Counted from the stretch's first letter, positions 8,967 to 16,513 are shown. The stretch is 64,000 nucleotides of DNA from Rubrobacter xylanophilus DSM 9941 (GCF_000014185.1 NC_008148.1:2646001-2710000); one strand, 5' to 3'. Translations and numbers: made by a program. Notes: generated by a model from the letters alone, not told the origin.

Positions 8967-9033
8967 GGCCCTCCCTTCTTCGCCGCCCTCTTCGGGGGAA
9001 GGTTACCCTATCCGGCGGGCGGTTTTGAGCCCC

Positions 9034-9882
9034 TCAGACGGCCTCGGAGAGGCCGCGGCGCAAAGAGCCCGCGTAGCGGCCGGAGCGGAGGGTGCGCAGG
9101 GCCTTGAGCTCCACCTGCCGGGCCCTTTCCTGGGAGATGCCCAGGATCTCGGAGACCTCCCGCAGGGTGCGGGCCCGCTCCCCGTCGAGACCGTGGCGCA
9201 GCCGCAGGACGCGCGCCTCCCGCTCGGGCAGGGAGCCGACGGCCTCCCGCAGCACCCCCCGCCAGGGCCCCGCCTCGACCCGCGCGTACTCCTCGGAGGC
9301 GGCCTCGTCCGGGAGGAGGTCCCCCAGCTCGGCGCCGTCCTCCTCGTCCCCGAGCCGGGCGCTGATGCTGGAGATGGGCTGGGACACCTCCCTGAGCCTG
9401 CGCGCCTCCTCGGGGCTGGTGCCGAGGCGACCGGCGACCTCCTCGTCGGTGGGCTCCCGGCCGAGCTCGACGCTCAGGGCGCTCTCCGCCCGCCGGAGGC
9501 GGTAGACGCTGTCCACGACGTGGGCGGGGAGGCGCACCGCGCGCCCCTGGTCGGCGACGGCCCGGGTCACGGCCTGCCTTATCCACCAGGTGGCGTAGGT
9601 GGAGAAGCGGTTGCCCATCTCGGGGTCGAACTTCTCGACGGCCCGGATGAGCCCGGCGTTGCCCTCCTGGATGAGGTCCTCGAAGGGAACCCCCCTGCCC
9701 CGGTACCGCTTGGCTATGGCGACGACGAGCCTGAGGTTGGACTCTATGAGCCTGCGGCGGGCCGCCCCGTCCCCGGCCCGGGCCCGCCGGGAGAGCTCGA
9801 CCTCCTCCCCGGCGGTGAGCAGCCTCCCCTCCCGGATCCTGCCGAGATACTGCGTCAGAACGTCTTCGGTGGCGTAGGCCAT
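9034..9882 (-). CDS. Sigma-70 family RNA polymerase sigma factor (group 2-like)
   Basis: A 282-residue sigma factor with all primary-type regions except the acidic 1.1: region 1.2 ([17 protein letters not shown]), region 2 ([55 protein letters not shown]), region 3 ([20 protein letters not shown]) and region 4 ([20 protein letters not shown]). Such short primary-like proteins are usually alternative, non-essential SigA relatives (SigB/HrdB-type group 2). It is the last gene of a minus-strand run starting near 11155, 28 bases after the small zinc protein, so it is probably controlled from the promoter-operator at 11198. Confidence 0.93.
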   Translation of the reverse strand: MAYATEDVLTQYLGRIREGRLLTAGEEVELSRRARAGDGAARRRLIESNLRLVVAIAKRYRGRGVPFEDLIQEGNAGLIRAVEKFDPEMGNRFSTYATWWIRQAVTRAVADQGRAVRLPAHVVDSVYRLRRAESALSVELGREPTDEEVAGRLGTSPEEARRLREVSQPISSISARLGDEEDGAELGDLLPDEAASEEYARVEAGPWRGVLREAVGSLPEREARVLRLRHGLDGERARTLREVSEILGISQERARQVELKALRTLRSGRYAGSLRRGLSEAV

Positions 9883-9910
9883 GTCCTCCCCTTCTTCCCC
9901 GCTCTTTCTC

Positions 9911-10198
9911 TCAGGCCGCGGGATAGGAACCGCCGGCCCGCGGTCCGGCGTGGGTGACGAACCTGCTCAGGACCCTCTCGTCGAGGCTGGAGGTGACGCG
10001 CCAGCGGCGCCCGCAGGCGCCGCAGACGAGCTCCAGGCGGCGCCTCTCCCCGGCCTCCCGCAGCACCTCCCGCTTGAGCGCCCGGATGCAGCAGACGGGG
10101 AGCGCCCACAGGTAGACCTCCTCGCCGGGGTTCGCGGCCGGAGAGAGGGTGGTGTCCGGCCGCAGGGCCTTCTTGTTCTTCGCTCTGGCCTTCGACAT
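9911..10198 (-). CDS. Small cysteine-pair protein of unknown function
   Basis: 95 residues, basic N-terminus [15 protein letters not shown], then PVCCIRAL and a CGACGRRW pair, together four cysteines that could form a zinc ribbon. The start ATG at 10198 has GGAGGAAG 6 bases upstream; a longer open frame to 10477 has no ribosome-binding site. I do not recognise the family. It lies directly upstream of the sigma factor and downstream of another cysteine-pair protein, so a regulatory or nucleic-acid-binding role in this operon is possible but unproven. Confidence 0.65.
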   Translation of the reverse strand: MSKARAKNKKALRPDTTLSPAANPGEEVYLWALPVCCIRALKREVLREAGERRRLELVCGACGRRWRVTSSLDERVLSRFVTHAGPRAGGSYPAA

Positions 10199-10326
10199 GA
10201 ACCTTCCTCCTCCCGAGCCGTTTCTCCAGAACGCCCCGGAGCCGCCGCGGCGAGCCGGGCCTCCTCGGCCTCCCGAACAAGCTCTTCCAGCCTCTCCCGC
10301 ATGAGCCGCGGGGCCGCCCCGTACAC
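9967..10326 (-). CDS. Possible small helical protein overlapping the next gene (doubtful)
   Basis: From a GTG at 10326, preceded by AAGGAGGAGG, a frame reads RERLEELVREAEEARLAAAA, a plausible charged helix with GC-rich third positions, for its first 40 codons. The remainder overlaps the 95-residue gene in another frame and turns into Arg/Pro/Ser-rich shadow sequence. Either a short real gene lost its stop by frameshift or the whole frame is spurious. It fills the otherwise unexplained space between 10199 and 10358. Confidence 0.3.
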   Translation of the reverse strand: MYGAAPRLMRERLEELVREAEEARLAAAAPGRSGETAREEEGSCRRPERRTRRPCGRTPPSLRPRTPARRSTCGRSPSAASGRSSGRCCGRPGRGAAWSSSAAPAGAAGASPPASTRGS

Positions 10327-10358
10327 CTCTCCGGCCTCCTCCTTTTCGCGGGGCGCCC

Positions 10359-10568
10359 TCAGGCGGCCCCTTTGCTCTCCTCCGGCCCTCCCGCGGTGAA
10401 CGCGCACCCCTCGGGCTCCGCGGGCGGGGGCGACTGCCACATCGCCCCGCAGGCGGGGCACTCGAAGCCCTCCTCACGGGCGGAGCGGGCGCTCCGCCGG
10501 CAGCAGCCGGGCAGATCCCGCTCGTAGAACGCCTCCCCGCCCATCGCGGCCATCCACAGCCGCTCCAT
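10359..10568 (-). CDS. Small cysteine-rich protein of unknown function
   Basis: 69 residues with LPGCCRRS and FECPACGAMW, plus one more Cys, which suggests a small metal-binding (zinc ribbon-like) fold. The ATG at 10568 overlaps the TGA of the upstream gene as TGATG, the classic sign of translational coupling, and is preferred over an earlier GTG. No family is recognised. Two successive small proteins with cysteine pairs between an uncharacterised DNA-metabolism-like protein and a sigma factor is an unusual arrangement. Confidence 0.6.
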   Translation of the reverse strand: MERLWMAAMGGEAFYERDLPGCCRRSARSAREEGFECPACGAMWQSPPPAEPEGCAFTAGGPEESKGAA

Positions 10569-11155
10569 CACGCCGCCTTCCCGGAGAGGCGCCCGATCCA
10601 CTCGCTGGCCTCCTCGCGGGTGAGCTCGGCGAGCGGCTTGCCGACCATCTCCTCGAACTTGGGGATGCCGTCCTCGACGGCGTCGGCTATGAGCGCCTCC
10701 AGGTAGTTGAGCTGCTTGCGGGTGGCGGGCAGGCCGCCCTTGCCGTCCTGCGCCCGGGAGGCCGCCCGCTGCGGCTCCTCCTGCCCGGCCGGGCGGCGGG
10801 GCTGCTCCACGACCTCCTCGCCCGCCTCGCCGCCGAGCTCCTCGTAGGCGGTGACCCCGACGTTGATCGCGTCCCTGAGCGCCCGCGCCTTGGCCCGCGT
10901 CTCGGCCATCCGGATCAGGTGCGGCACAATGGACCGGTTGACGTTCTCCGGGCTCGCGTCCCCGATCCCGCTGAACTTCCCGTCCTCGGTCCTGACCACC
11001 GCCCGGACGATGGCCACCTCCCCGTTCTCCGGGCTCGGCGCCTGCAGAAGCTCGGTCTCTATGCTCCTAAGGCCCCGCGCGTGGGCCTCCTCCAGAAGCC
11101 CCGCATACAGCACAAACCGCTTCCCCTGCCGCTCGATCATGTACTCCTCGCGCAC
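10568..11155 (-). CDS. Uncharacterised protein, possibly recombination or single-stranded DNA related
   Basis: 195 residues. The central block GIGDASPENVNRSIVPHLIR followed by MAETRAKARALRDAINVG is highly patterned and clearly under selection. The C-terminal segment, from ATRKQLNYLEALIAD to LTREEASEWIGRLSG after an Arg/Glu/Gln-rich linker, resembles the short helical module appended to phage-type recombination and single-strand annealing proteins, which is my only basis for the functional guess. The start is GTG at 11155, 8 bases after GGAGGAGG. The gene is first in the operon leading to the sigma factor and lies behind a palindromic operator. The N-terminal fold is not recognised. Confidence 0.6.
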   Translation of the reverse strand: MREEYMIERQGKRFVLYAGLLEEAHARGLRSIETELLQAPSPENGEVAIVRAVVRTEDGKFSGIGDASPENVNRSIVPHLIRMAETRAKARALRDAINVGVTAYEELGGEAGEEVVEQPRRPAGQEEPQRAASRAQDGKGGLPATRKQLNYLEALIADAVEDGIPKFEEMVGKPLAELTREEASEWIGRLSGKAA

Positions 11156-11197
11156 CGCTTACACCTCCTCCAAAGGCGCTGCACCATCCTCGCTTTC

Positions 11198-11215
11198 TTC
11201 ACTGAATTTGGTGAA
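11198..11215 (-). promoter_or_regulatory. 18-bp palindromic operator A
   Basis: TTCACTGAATTTGGTGAA (plus strand) lies 43 bases upstream of the GTG at 11155 and just after the stop of the STAS/HTH gene. It matches operator B at 11801 in 15 of 18 positions. A TTGACC hexamer (minus strand, about 11219-11224) lies just upstream, so a bound protein would cover the -10 region. Confidence 0.6.
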
Positions 11216-11235
11216 ACAATGGTCAAACAAAAGCA

Positions 11236-11823
11236 TCAGGCGATCCTCTCGTAGATATACTGGCGCCCGCTGTGGCCGGGCCTGCGGCCGACGAGGCCGA
11301 GCCTGAAGAGGTTGGTGGCGCGGTTGTTGCAGGCGGTATGGTTGAGGCCCAGGCGCTTTGCGAGCTCGGCGGTGGTGATGCTACCGGCGCTCTGGATGGC
11401 CCGGAGGGTCTCGAGCAGGTGGTCCTTTATGCCGCCGACCACGGAGGGCTCGCCGCCGATCTCGGGGACCCGGATCATGGCCAGCCCCCGCTGGCGGAGC
11501 GAGGCCTCCACGTTCTCCAGCAGGTCCCGGTCCTCCTCGACCAGCACCAGGTGCCGGTCGCCGTGCTCCCCGGAGGCCACCCGGGAGACCAGTATCCCCA
11601 GCGCCTCGTCAGCAAACGAGTAGTCCATCATCTCCACGCCGCGCGTGTCCACGTACAGAACCCCGCCCTTCGGAAGCCCCGAGAGAGCCCCCTCGAGCGC
11701 CTCCCGGACCTCCCGCCCCGCCCGGCGGGTGACCATCAGCCGGCCCGCCTCCGAGACCTTGAAGACCCGCCGCGCCCGCTCCTCAGCCACGGGCCCTATC
11801 CTCACTGTATTCAGTGAAATCAT
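11236..11823 (-). CDS. STAS-like (DUF4325) protein with C-terminal winged helix
   Basis: A 195-residue regulator. Residues 20-115 look like the STAS-like DUF4325 fold (VLYVDTRGVEMMDYSFADEA is its typical core), known from proteins paired with GHKL ATPases. Residues 135-195 form a winged helix-turn-helix (TTAELAKRLGLNHTACNNRA), giving a direct DNA-binding output. The first codons lie inside palindrome B, and an excellent promoter with TACAAT 8 bases before the ATG predicts a leaderless mRNA, so autorepression is likely. The neighbouring upstream gene is a STAS-ATPase protein, a natural partner. Confidence 0.75.
   Translation of the reverse strand: MISLNTVRIGPVAEERARRVFKVSEAGRLMVTRRAGREVREALEGALSGLPKGGVLYVDTRGVEMMDYSFADEALGILVSRVASGEHGDRHLVLVEEDRDLLENVEASLRQRGLAMIRVPEIGGEPSVVGGIKDHLLETLRAIQSAGSITTAELAKRLGLNHTACNNRATNLFRLGLVGRRPGHSGRQYIYERIA
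11801..11818 (-). promoter_or_regulatory. 18-bp palindromic operator B over the start of the STAS/HTH gene
   Basis: CTCACTGTATTCAGTGAA (plus strand) has 6-base arms TCACTG/CAGTGA. It covers codons 2-7 of the gene starting at 11823, exactly where a repressor would block the initial transcribed region. Same motif as operator A. Confidence 0.6.
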
Positions 11824-11831
11824 TTGAGAGG

Positions 11832-11860
11832 ATTGTAACCGGTGTACGGCCCCGGGTCAA
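11832..11860 (-). promoter_or_regulatory. Sigma-70 promoter of the STAS/HTH gene
   Basis: On the minus strand TTGACC (11855-11860) and TACAAT (11832-11837) are separated by exactly 17 bases. The start codon follows the -10 by 8 bases, so the transcript should be leaderless or nearly so. This is the best promoter match in the window. Confidence 0.75.
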
Positions 11861-11888
11861 CGTTCTTTTCTGCGGCATGGGGACTATT

Positions 11889-12800
11889 TTAGGCCCTTTC
11901 GGGGGGCAGGTGCCGGGGGAGGGAGACGCGGACGAAGGTGCCGGGGAAGGGGGGGACGTTGCGGGAGCTCTTACGGTTTCTATAGACGGTGATCCTTCCG
12001 GAGCCCGAGCGGATGGAGAGGGAGCCGCCCGCCGCGGCGGCCTTCTGGGCCACGAGGGTCAGCCCGCCGCCCCGGCCCAGCTCGCCGGTGGCGGAGACGC
12101 CCATCTTCAGGGCGTGGCGCAGGGCGTCGTTATCGGTGGTGGTGTATCTGGCGTGGGCGGGGTTGCGCGAGAGGGTTTTGCGGACGCCCACCCCGCCGTC
12201 GGCGATCGCGACCAGCACCTCCTCCCCGCGCCGGCGGGCGCCGCTCACGATGTGGTGGTAGGCCTGCACGGCGGCGTAGGCCCCGAAGGAGGAGGCCCCG
12301 TGCTCGGCGGCGTTGGCGCAGATCTCCGAGAGGGTGGAGCAGATCGCCACCCTCTCCTTGAGCAGGTAGCCCTGGTTCTGCAGGATCTCCGAGATCCGCT
12401 CGATGATCGCCGGGATCTCACCCTCGTCGTGGAAGTTGACCAGCTCCTGCAGCGTGCCCGGGTTGTGGCGCCGGCGCTCCTGCAGGGGGGCGACGTCTAT
12501 GTTGGTCCGCACCCTGCCGCCGAAGAGCCTGAAGAAGTTCATCCTCTCCAGGTAGGCCGGCACGTCGTGCCCGGCCAGCAGCAGGACCACCTCCTCCGAG
12601 CGCGGTATCGCGTGCTCCAGCAGCGCGGCCAGCCCGCACAGGCCCGCGGGCTCGACGAACTCCACGGAGCGGAGGTCCAGCACAACCGGCTCGCCCGAGA
12701 GCCCCGCGCAGCCCGCGAAGGCGGGGTCCAGGCTCCCCAGCGTGAGCACGCCGCTCATCGCGCCGCGGCGGCGCACATCCAGCCTGAGCATGGTCTCCAT
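11889..12800 (-). CDS. STAS domain fused to GHKL ATPase
   Basis: 303 residues. The N-terminal part (EPVVLDLRSVEFVEPAGLCG, residues about 40-60) resembles an anti-sigma antagonist STAS domain; the C-terminal part is a GHKL ATPase with N-box SEICANAAEHG, G1 box ADGGVGV and G2-like GRGGGL. Anti-sigma kinases and their antagonists are normally separate proteins, so this is a partner-switching module on one chain. A TACAAT -10 lies 8 bases before ATG 12800, which decides that start over TTG 12809. The gene is directly upstream of the DUF4325/HTH gene, and the two probably work together. Confidence 0.78.
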   Translation of the reverse strand: METMLRLDVRRRGAMSGVLTLGSLDPAFAGCAGLSGEPVVLDLRSVEFVEPAGLCGLAALLEHAIPRSEEVVLLLAGHDVPAYLERMNFFRLFGGRVRTNIDVAPLQERRRHNPGTLQELVNFHDEGEIPAIIERISEILQNQGYLLKERVAICSTLSEICANAAEHGASSFGAYAAVQAYHHIVSGARRRGEEVLVAIADGGVGVRKTLSRNPAHARYTTTDNDALRHALKMGVSATGELGRGGGLTLVAQKAAAAGGSLSIRSGSGRITVYRNRKSSRNVPPFPGTFVRVSLPRHLPPERA

Positions 12801-12808
12801 CGATGCCA

Positions 12809-12814
12809 ATTGTA
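12809..12814 (-). promoter_or_regulatory. -10 element for leaderless STAS-ATPase gene
   Basis: Minus-strand TACAAT, 8 bases before ATG 12800. Confidence 0.5.
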
Positions 12815-12840
12815 GCCCGGGATACGGGATGCGCCCCCGC

Positions 12841-13434
12841 CTAATGGCGCCGGCGCTCGTAGAAGACCTCGGCGTAGCGGCGGTTGTCGTAGCGGCTCAG
12901 GATCGACCCCTCCCCCACCCGCTCGAAGCCGCACTTCTCGAAGACCCGGCGCATCCGGCGGTTGTGGGCCAGCGTGGAGCCCCGGACCACCCGCAGCCCC
13001 AGCCGCTGGAAGGCGTAGTCCACCAGCAGCCGCACCGCCTCGGTGGCGTACCCGCGGCCGCGCAGCTCCTCGGGGCCGATCTTGATCCCCAGCTCGCAGC
13101 CCCCCCCGCGGAAGTCGTAGAGGGTGGCGAGCCCCACCGGCCGCCCCTCCGCCTCGATGATGAACGTCTTGACCCCCGGGTCCTCCCAGCGCAGCAGGTA
13201 GTCCCGCCGGGCCGCCTCCAGCGAGACCGAGACCGGCGCCCGCCCGTTCCAGGCGGCCAGCTCGGGGTCCCGGTCCCACTCGTAGACCGTCTCCACGTCC
13301 TCCTCGCGCGGCGGCCGCAGGCTCACCTCCCCGCCCCGCAGGGTGTCCAGCTCTTCGGCGTGTATGTCGGCTCCTTCCTTCTCTCGACCAGCCAAAGCCC
13401 GAGGAGGCGCCGATCTCCCCTCATCTCCCGGCAC
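12841..13434 (-). CDS. GNAT-family N-acetyltransferase (RimJ/RimL type)
   Basis: An acetyl-CoA-dependent acetyltransferase. From LRGGEVSLRPPREEDVETVY onward the protein follows the RimL-like pattern: WDRDPELAAWNG, then IGIKI-type beta strand 4 (ELGIKIGPEELRGRGYATEA, with the R/Q-x2-G-x-G/A acetyl-CoA loop as RGRGYA) and TLAHNRRMRRVFEKCGFERV. Substrate unknown (ribosomal N-terminus, spermidine or small amine). GTG 13434 is chosen because a TAAAAT -10 element (13442-13447, minus strand) ends 7 bases before it; GTG 13326 would also keep the full domain. Confidence 0.82.
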   Translation of the reverse strand: MPGDEGRSAPPRALAGREKEGADIHAEELDTLRGGEVSLRPPREEDVETVYEWDRDPELAAWNGRAPVSVSLEAARRDYLLRWEDPGVKTFIIEAEGRPVGLATLYDFRGGGCELGIKIGPEELRGRGYATEAVRLLVDYAFQRLGLRVVRGSTLAHNRRMRRVFEKCGFERVGEGSILSRYDNRRYAEVFYERRRH

Positions 13435-13484
13435 ACCCCGGATTTTAGCTAGAATGTGGCGATGGTGACAGCCGGGGGGCCGTC

Positions 13485-14810
13485 TTGAGCAGCACCGTGG
13501 GAGATTTTTTCGGGGCCTCACCGCGGCGGGTGCGGGACCCCGTCTGGGGATACATACCCGTGGACAGGCCCATGCGGGCCCTGCTCGAGAGCGAGGCGCT
13601 GGAGCGCATGAAGGGGCTGCACCAGCTCGGCTTCGCCCACCTGGTCTTCCGGAACGCCCGCCACTCGCGCTACGACCACGCCCTCGGCACCTGCCACCTC
13701 ACCCGGCTGGTCCTGCGGCGGATCGTGGACTCCGGCGCCTACCTGGAGGAGCGGGACCTCCGGAGCGCGCTCGCCGCCGCGCTCCTGCTGCACGCCGGGA
13801 GCCCCCCCTACGGCGACGCCCTGGAGGGCCTCGGCCTCCCCCCGCGCCGGGAGCTGAGCCGCCGCTGGATCGAGGAGTCCGACGCCGCCCGGGTGCTGCA
13901 GAAGGAGTGGGAGCTGGATCCGCACAACGTCCTGCGGCTCGTCCTCCCGGAGGAGGACCGCCCCGTAGCCCTCACCCCCACCGAGCACCTGCTGCGGGAC
14001 ATCCTCTCCGGATCACTGGACGCCGACTCCCTGGACGGCCTGGCGCGGGACGCGCGGGCCGCGGAGGCCGGCTTTCTCCCCTTCAAGATCGAACCCCTGC
14101 TCGAGCACCTGAGGGTCGTGGGCCAGGAGAACCGGGCGGTGCTCTCGGTGGACGAGGAGGGGGCCGGGGCGCTGCAGGCGCTGGTCTTCTCCCGCTACCT
14201 CATGCACTACAACGTCTACGGCCACCACGCGCTGCGCGCGCCGACCGTCATGTTCCGGCGCGCCGCCCAGGACGCCCTGCAGGGCGGGGCCGTCGCGCCG
14301 GAGAAGCTCGCCGCGCTGGACGACGCCCGGGCCTTCTCCCTGGTGCGCGAGTCGGCGAGGGAGGGGAGCCCCGCCGCCGCTGTTCTGACCCGCCTGCTCT
14401 CCGAGCGGCGGCTCTACCGCCGGGCGATAGAGCTCGACGAGCGCCACCCGGGCTACGGCTCCCTGCTGCGCCTCCGGGAGGACGCCAACTGGCGCCGGAG
14501 GGTCGAGGAGGCGTGGGCGCGCTACCTCACCCGCTACCGCAAGGGGGAGGCCGGCCCCTTCGACATCCTCATAGACATCCCGCCGCGCAGCAGACCCTCC
14601 GTCGGGCTCCGCTTTATCCGGCGGCTGCCCGTGGTGCCCGGGGAGCGCAGCCTGACCACCTGGCAGAGCCTCTCGGGCCTCTCCGGCGAGGACATGCGGC
14701 GGTGCTGGCTCCCGCTGCACCGCATCCGGGTCTTCGCCGCCGGCGAAGAGCTCGCCCGCTCGGTGAGGCGCCACGCCGAGGAGCTCTTCACCATCGCCGA
14801 GGAGGTCTGA
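13485..14810 (+). CDS. HD-domain protein, dGTPase/SAMHD1-like, with degenerate metal site
   Basis: 441 residues related to the YwfO/SAMHD1 group of HD phosphohydrolases that hydrolyse dNTPs. The N-terminus VRDPVWGYIPVDRPM, then LHQLGFAHLVF, ARHSRYDHALGT (first His of the metal site) and SLDADSLDGLARD (last Asp) all match. But where active members have LLHD-x-GH-x-PF-x-H this protein reads LLHAGSPPYGD: the Asp of the HD pair is Ala and the following histidines are gone. It is therefore probably not a normal hydrolase; it may bind nucleotides or act structurally. The start is TTG 13485; a TAGAAT -10 lies at 13450. Confidence 0.8.
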   Translation: MSSTVGDFFGASPRRVRDPVWGYIPVDRPMRALLESEALERMKGLHQLGFAHLVFRNARHSRYDHALGTCHLTRLVLRRIVDSGAYLEERDLRSALAAALLLHAGSPPYGDALEGLGLPPRRELSRRWIEESDAARVLQKEWELDPHNVLRLVLPEEDRPVALTPTEHLLRDILSGSLDADSLDGLARDARAAEAGFLPFKIEPLLEHLRVVGQENRAVLSVDEEGAGALQALVFSRYLMHYNVYGHHALRAPTVMFRRAAQDALQGGAVAPEKLAALDDARAFSLVRESAREGSPAAAVLTRLLSERRLYRRAIELDERHPGYGSLLRLREDANWRRRVEEAWARYLTRYRKGEAGPFDILIDIPPRSRPSVGLRFIRRLPVVPGERSLTTWQSLSGLSGEDMRRCWLPLHRIRVFAAGEELARSVRRHAEELFTIAEEV

Positions 14811-14829
14811 CAAAACCCGGGCACAAGAA

Positions 14830-14874
14830 AAGGGCCGGTGTTCACAGAAGGGCGTGACCCTTTTCCGGCCCTTA
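14830..14874 (+). terminator. Hairpin after the HD-domain gene
   Basis: AAGGGCCGG near 14838 and CCGGCCCTT near 14866 can pair around a loop of roughly 20 bases that itself contains AAGGG/CCCTT. It lies shortly after the stop at 14810. Confidence 0.45.
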
Positions 14875-14994
14875 GCGGCCCCGCAGAAGAGACCGCTAGG
14901 AAATGGTACAAAGATTATAAAGACGGTCGCGCGCCGGTGCAAGCCCGCAGGGACAAATCTTCCGCGCCCCGCCACACACCCGCAGGACGGCTGC

Positions 14995-15000
14995 TATAAT
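14995..15000 (+). promoter_or_regulatory. -10 element of tRNA-Lys
   Basis: Perfect TATAAT 12 bases before the tRNA 5' end; no convincing -35. Confidence 0.6.
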
Positions 15001-15012
15001 CTGGTCCTGTAT

Positions 15013-15085
15013 GGGCCGCTAGCTCAATTGGCAGAGCAAGAGACTCTTAATCTCTAGGTTCCAGGTTCGAGTCCTGGGCGGCTCA
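15013..15085 (+). tRNA. tRNA-Lys (CUU)
   Basis: Full cloverleaf: acceptor GGGCCGC pairs with GCGGCTC (one G-U), discriminator A; anticodon stem AGAGA/TCTCT with loop CTCTTAA gives anticodon CTT; T arm CCAGG-TTCGAGT-CCTGG. CCA is not encoded. Confidence 0.95.
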
Positions 15086-15093
15086 CACCGGAG

Positions 15094-15116
15094 GCCCCCG
15101 GCAGAGAGCCGGGGGC
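15094..15116 (+). terminator. Intrinsic terminator of tRNA-Lys
   Basis: GCCCCCGGC and GCCGGGGGC form a 9-bp stem around AGAGA, followed by TTTGGTCTT. It starts 9 bases after the tRNA. Confidence 0.75.
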
Positions 15117-15152
15117 TTTGGTCTTGCTGCCCTCCTGTCGCCGGCCGAGCGC

Positions 15153-15593
15153 TCAGCCCGCGGCCTTCTTCACCAGCGCGGCGATCCTCTCCTCTTCGGC
15201 GGCGGTGAGGTCTTTCAGCGCGAAGGTGACCGGCCACATGTTGCCCTCGTCGAGGTTCGCCCCGTCGCTGAAGCCGAGCGTGGCGTATCTGGTCTTGAAC
15301 TTCTGCGCGCTCTGGAAGAAACAGACGACCCTCCCGTTGCGGGCGTAGGCGGGCATCCCGTACCAGGTTCTCGGCTCGAGGTCCGGGACGCTGGACATGA
15401 CGATCTCGTGGATACGCCCGGCCATGGCGCGATCCTTCTCCGCCATCTCGGCGATCTTGGCGAGCACGGCGCTCTCGCCCTTCGTCTTCCCGCCGGAGTC
15501 CTTCAGCTCCCGGGCGTGCTCCCTCATCGCGTCCCGCTCCTCCGCCGTGAAGCCTCCGGGCGTTCCGCCGGTGGGCTTGCTCCTCTCAGCCAT
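15153..15593 (-). CDS. DUF1801-family (YdhG-like) protein
   Basis: 146 residues. The C-terminal domain, from [20 protein letters not shown] to the end, matches the DUF1801 family, some members of which (YdhG/Fra) are described as frataxin-like iron chaperones; the Rubrobacter-type N-terminal 60 residues ([20 protein letters not shown]) are a helical extension common in actinobacterial members. AAGGAGGTG lies before the ATG at 15593. It is the last gene of a minus-strand group with a flavin-binding protein, a VOC protein and an AraC regulator, an arrangement typical of small stress-response cassettes. Confidence 0.78.
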   Translation of the reverse strand: MAERSKPTGGTPGGFTAEERDAMREHARELKDSGGKTKGESAVLAKIAEMAEKDRAMAGRIHEIVMSSVPDLEPRTWYGMPAYARNGRVVCFFQSAQKFKTRYATLGFSDGANLDEGNMWPVTFALKDLTAAEEERIAALVKKAAG

Positions 15594-15638
15594 CTCGACG
15601 CACCTCCTTGGTCACGACGATCCCTTCTTCCCTCTGCT

Positions 15639-16106
15639 TCAGACCAGCCAGCGGCCGTCGCGCATCAGCTCGCGGCCGGCCAGCTCGTTCTCCTCGCGCC
15701 AGGCCTGGATGCGGCGCGGGAAGATGCAAAACCAGCGGTACGGCGTGGAGAGCGCACGCGGGTCGAAGCCGGTGCGCGCGGCGAACCGGTCGCCCCGCTC
15801 CCGCGGCAGCGCGTCGATCTCGAGCACCTCCACGTCACCGTCGATCACGGCCACGTCGCGGGTGTGGCCCAGCGCCAGCCGCGCCGTCCGGGTGGCGGCC
15901 AGGTTCCTGCCGGTCGGGCTGTCCGCCGGCGTGGAGAGGAGCAGCGCCTCGCCGTCCCAGTCGAACGACAGCGGCACCAGGTAGGGGACGCCCCCCGCCG
16001 AGGCGGTGGCGACCCAGACGTCGACGTCGTGGGCGAGCCGGCGCTCGGTGTCGCGGCGCCGCCGGGCGCGGGAGCGGGGCCCGGCGCCCGTCTCCGGAGC
16101 GCTCAC
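15639..16106 (-). CDS. Pyridoxamine 5'-phosphate oxidase-like FMN-binding protein
   Basis: 155 residues with the split-barrel flavin fold: VATASAGGVPYLVPLSFDWD, then LLLSTPADSPTGRNLAATRT, ALGHTRDVAVIDGDVEVLE and a C-terminal GDRFAARTGFDPRALSTPYR. Proteins of this group bind FMN or F420 and reduce various small molecules; the substrate is unknown. The start is GTG 16106, overlapping the VOC gene's TGA as GTGA, so translation is coupled. A much longer frame running to 17585 is rejected because it covers two other genes. Confidence 0.82.
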   Translation of the reverse strand: MSAPETGAGPRSRARRRRDTERRLAHDVDVWVATASAGGVPYLVPLSFDWDGEALLLSTPADSPTGRNLAATRTARLALGHTRDVAVIDGDVEVLEIDALPRERGDRFAARTGFDPRALSTPYRWFCIFPRRIQAWREENELAGRELMRDGRWLV

Positions 16107-16513
16107 CGCAGCTCCCGGATGCGGACCAGGTTGCCCGCCGGGTCGCGGAAGGCGCAGTCGCGGACGCCGTAGGGCTGGTCGGCGGGCTCCTGGACGACCT
16201 CGGCGCCGCTGGCCCGGACCTTCTGGAAGGCGCCGTCGAGGTAGGGGGTGGCAAGGAGGATCCAGCCGTAGGTCCCCTTGGCCATCATCTCCACGATCAC
16301 GCGGCGCTCCTCGTCGGTGATGCCGGGGTCGGCGGCCGGCGGGGCCAGCAGGATGGAGGTGTCGGGCTGTCCGGGGGGCCCCACCGTGATCCAACGCCTC
16401 CTGCCCCGCCCGACGTCGCCCCGGACCTCGAAGCCTAGAGTGTCGCGGTAGAAGGCCAGCGAGGCCTCCGGGTCCTCGTGCGGGAGAAGGCACGTATGAA
16501 TCCTTATGTCCAT
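16103..16513 (-). CDS. VOC-family (glyoxalase/bleomycin-resistance fold) protein
   Basis: 136 residues comprising two beta-alpha-beta-beta-beta units: residues 1-65 (CLLPHEDPEASLAFYRDTLG as opening helix) and 70-136 ending CAFRDPAGNLVRIREL. The characteristic DPAGN turn is present. Metal ligands at the usual places would be His7 (IHTCLL) and a late Glu. Members include glyoxalase I-like lyases, dioxygenases and antibiotic-binding proteins; function here is not predictable. Co-transcribed with the AraC regulator upstream (30-base gap) and the FMN protein downstream. Confidence 0.85.
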   Translation of the reverse strand: MDIRIHTCLLPHEDPEASLAFYRDTLGFEVRGDVGRGRRRWITVGPPGQPDTSILLAPPAADPGITDEERRVIVEMMAKGTYGWILLATPYLDGAFQKVRASGAEVVQEPADQPYGVRDCAFRDPAGNLVRIRELR

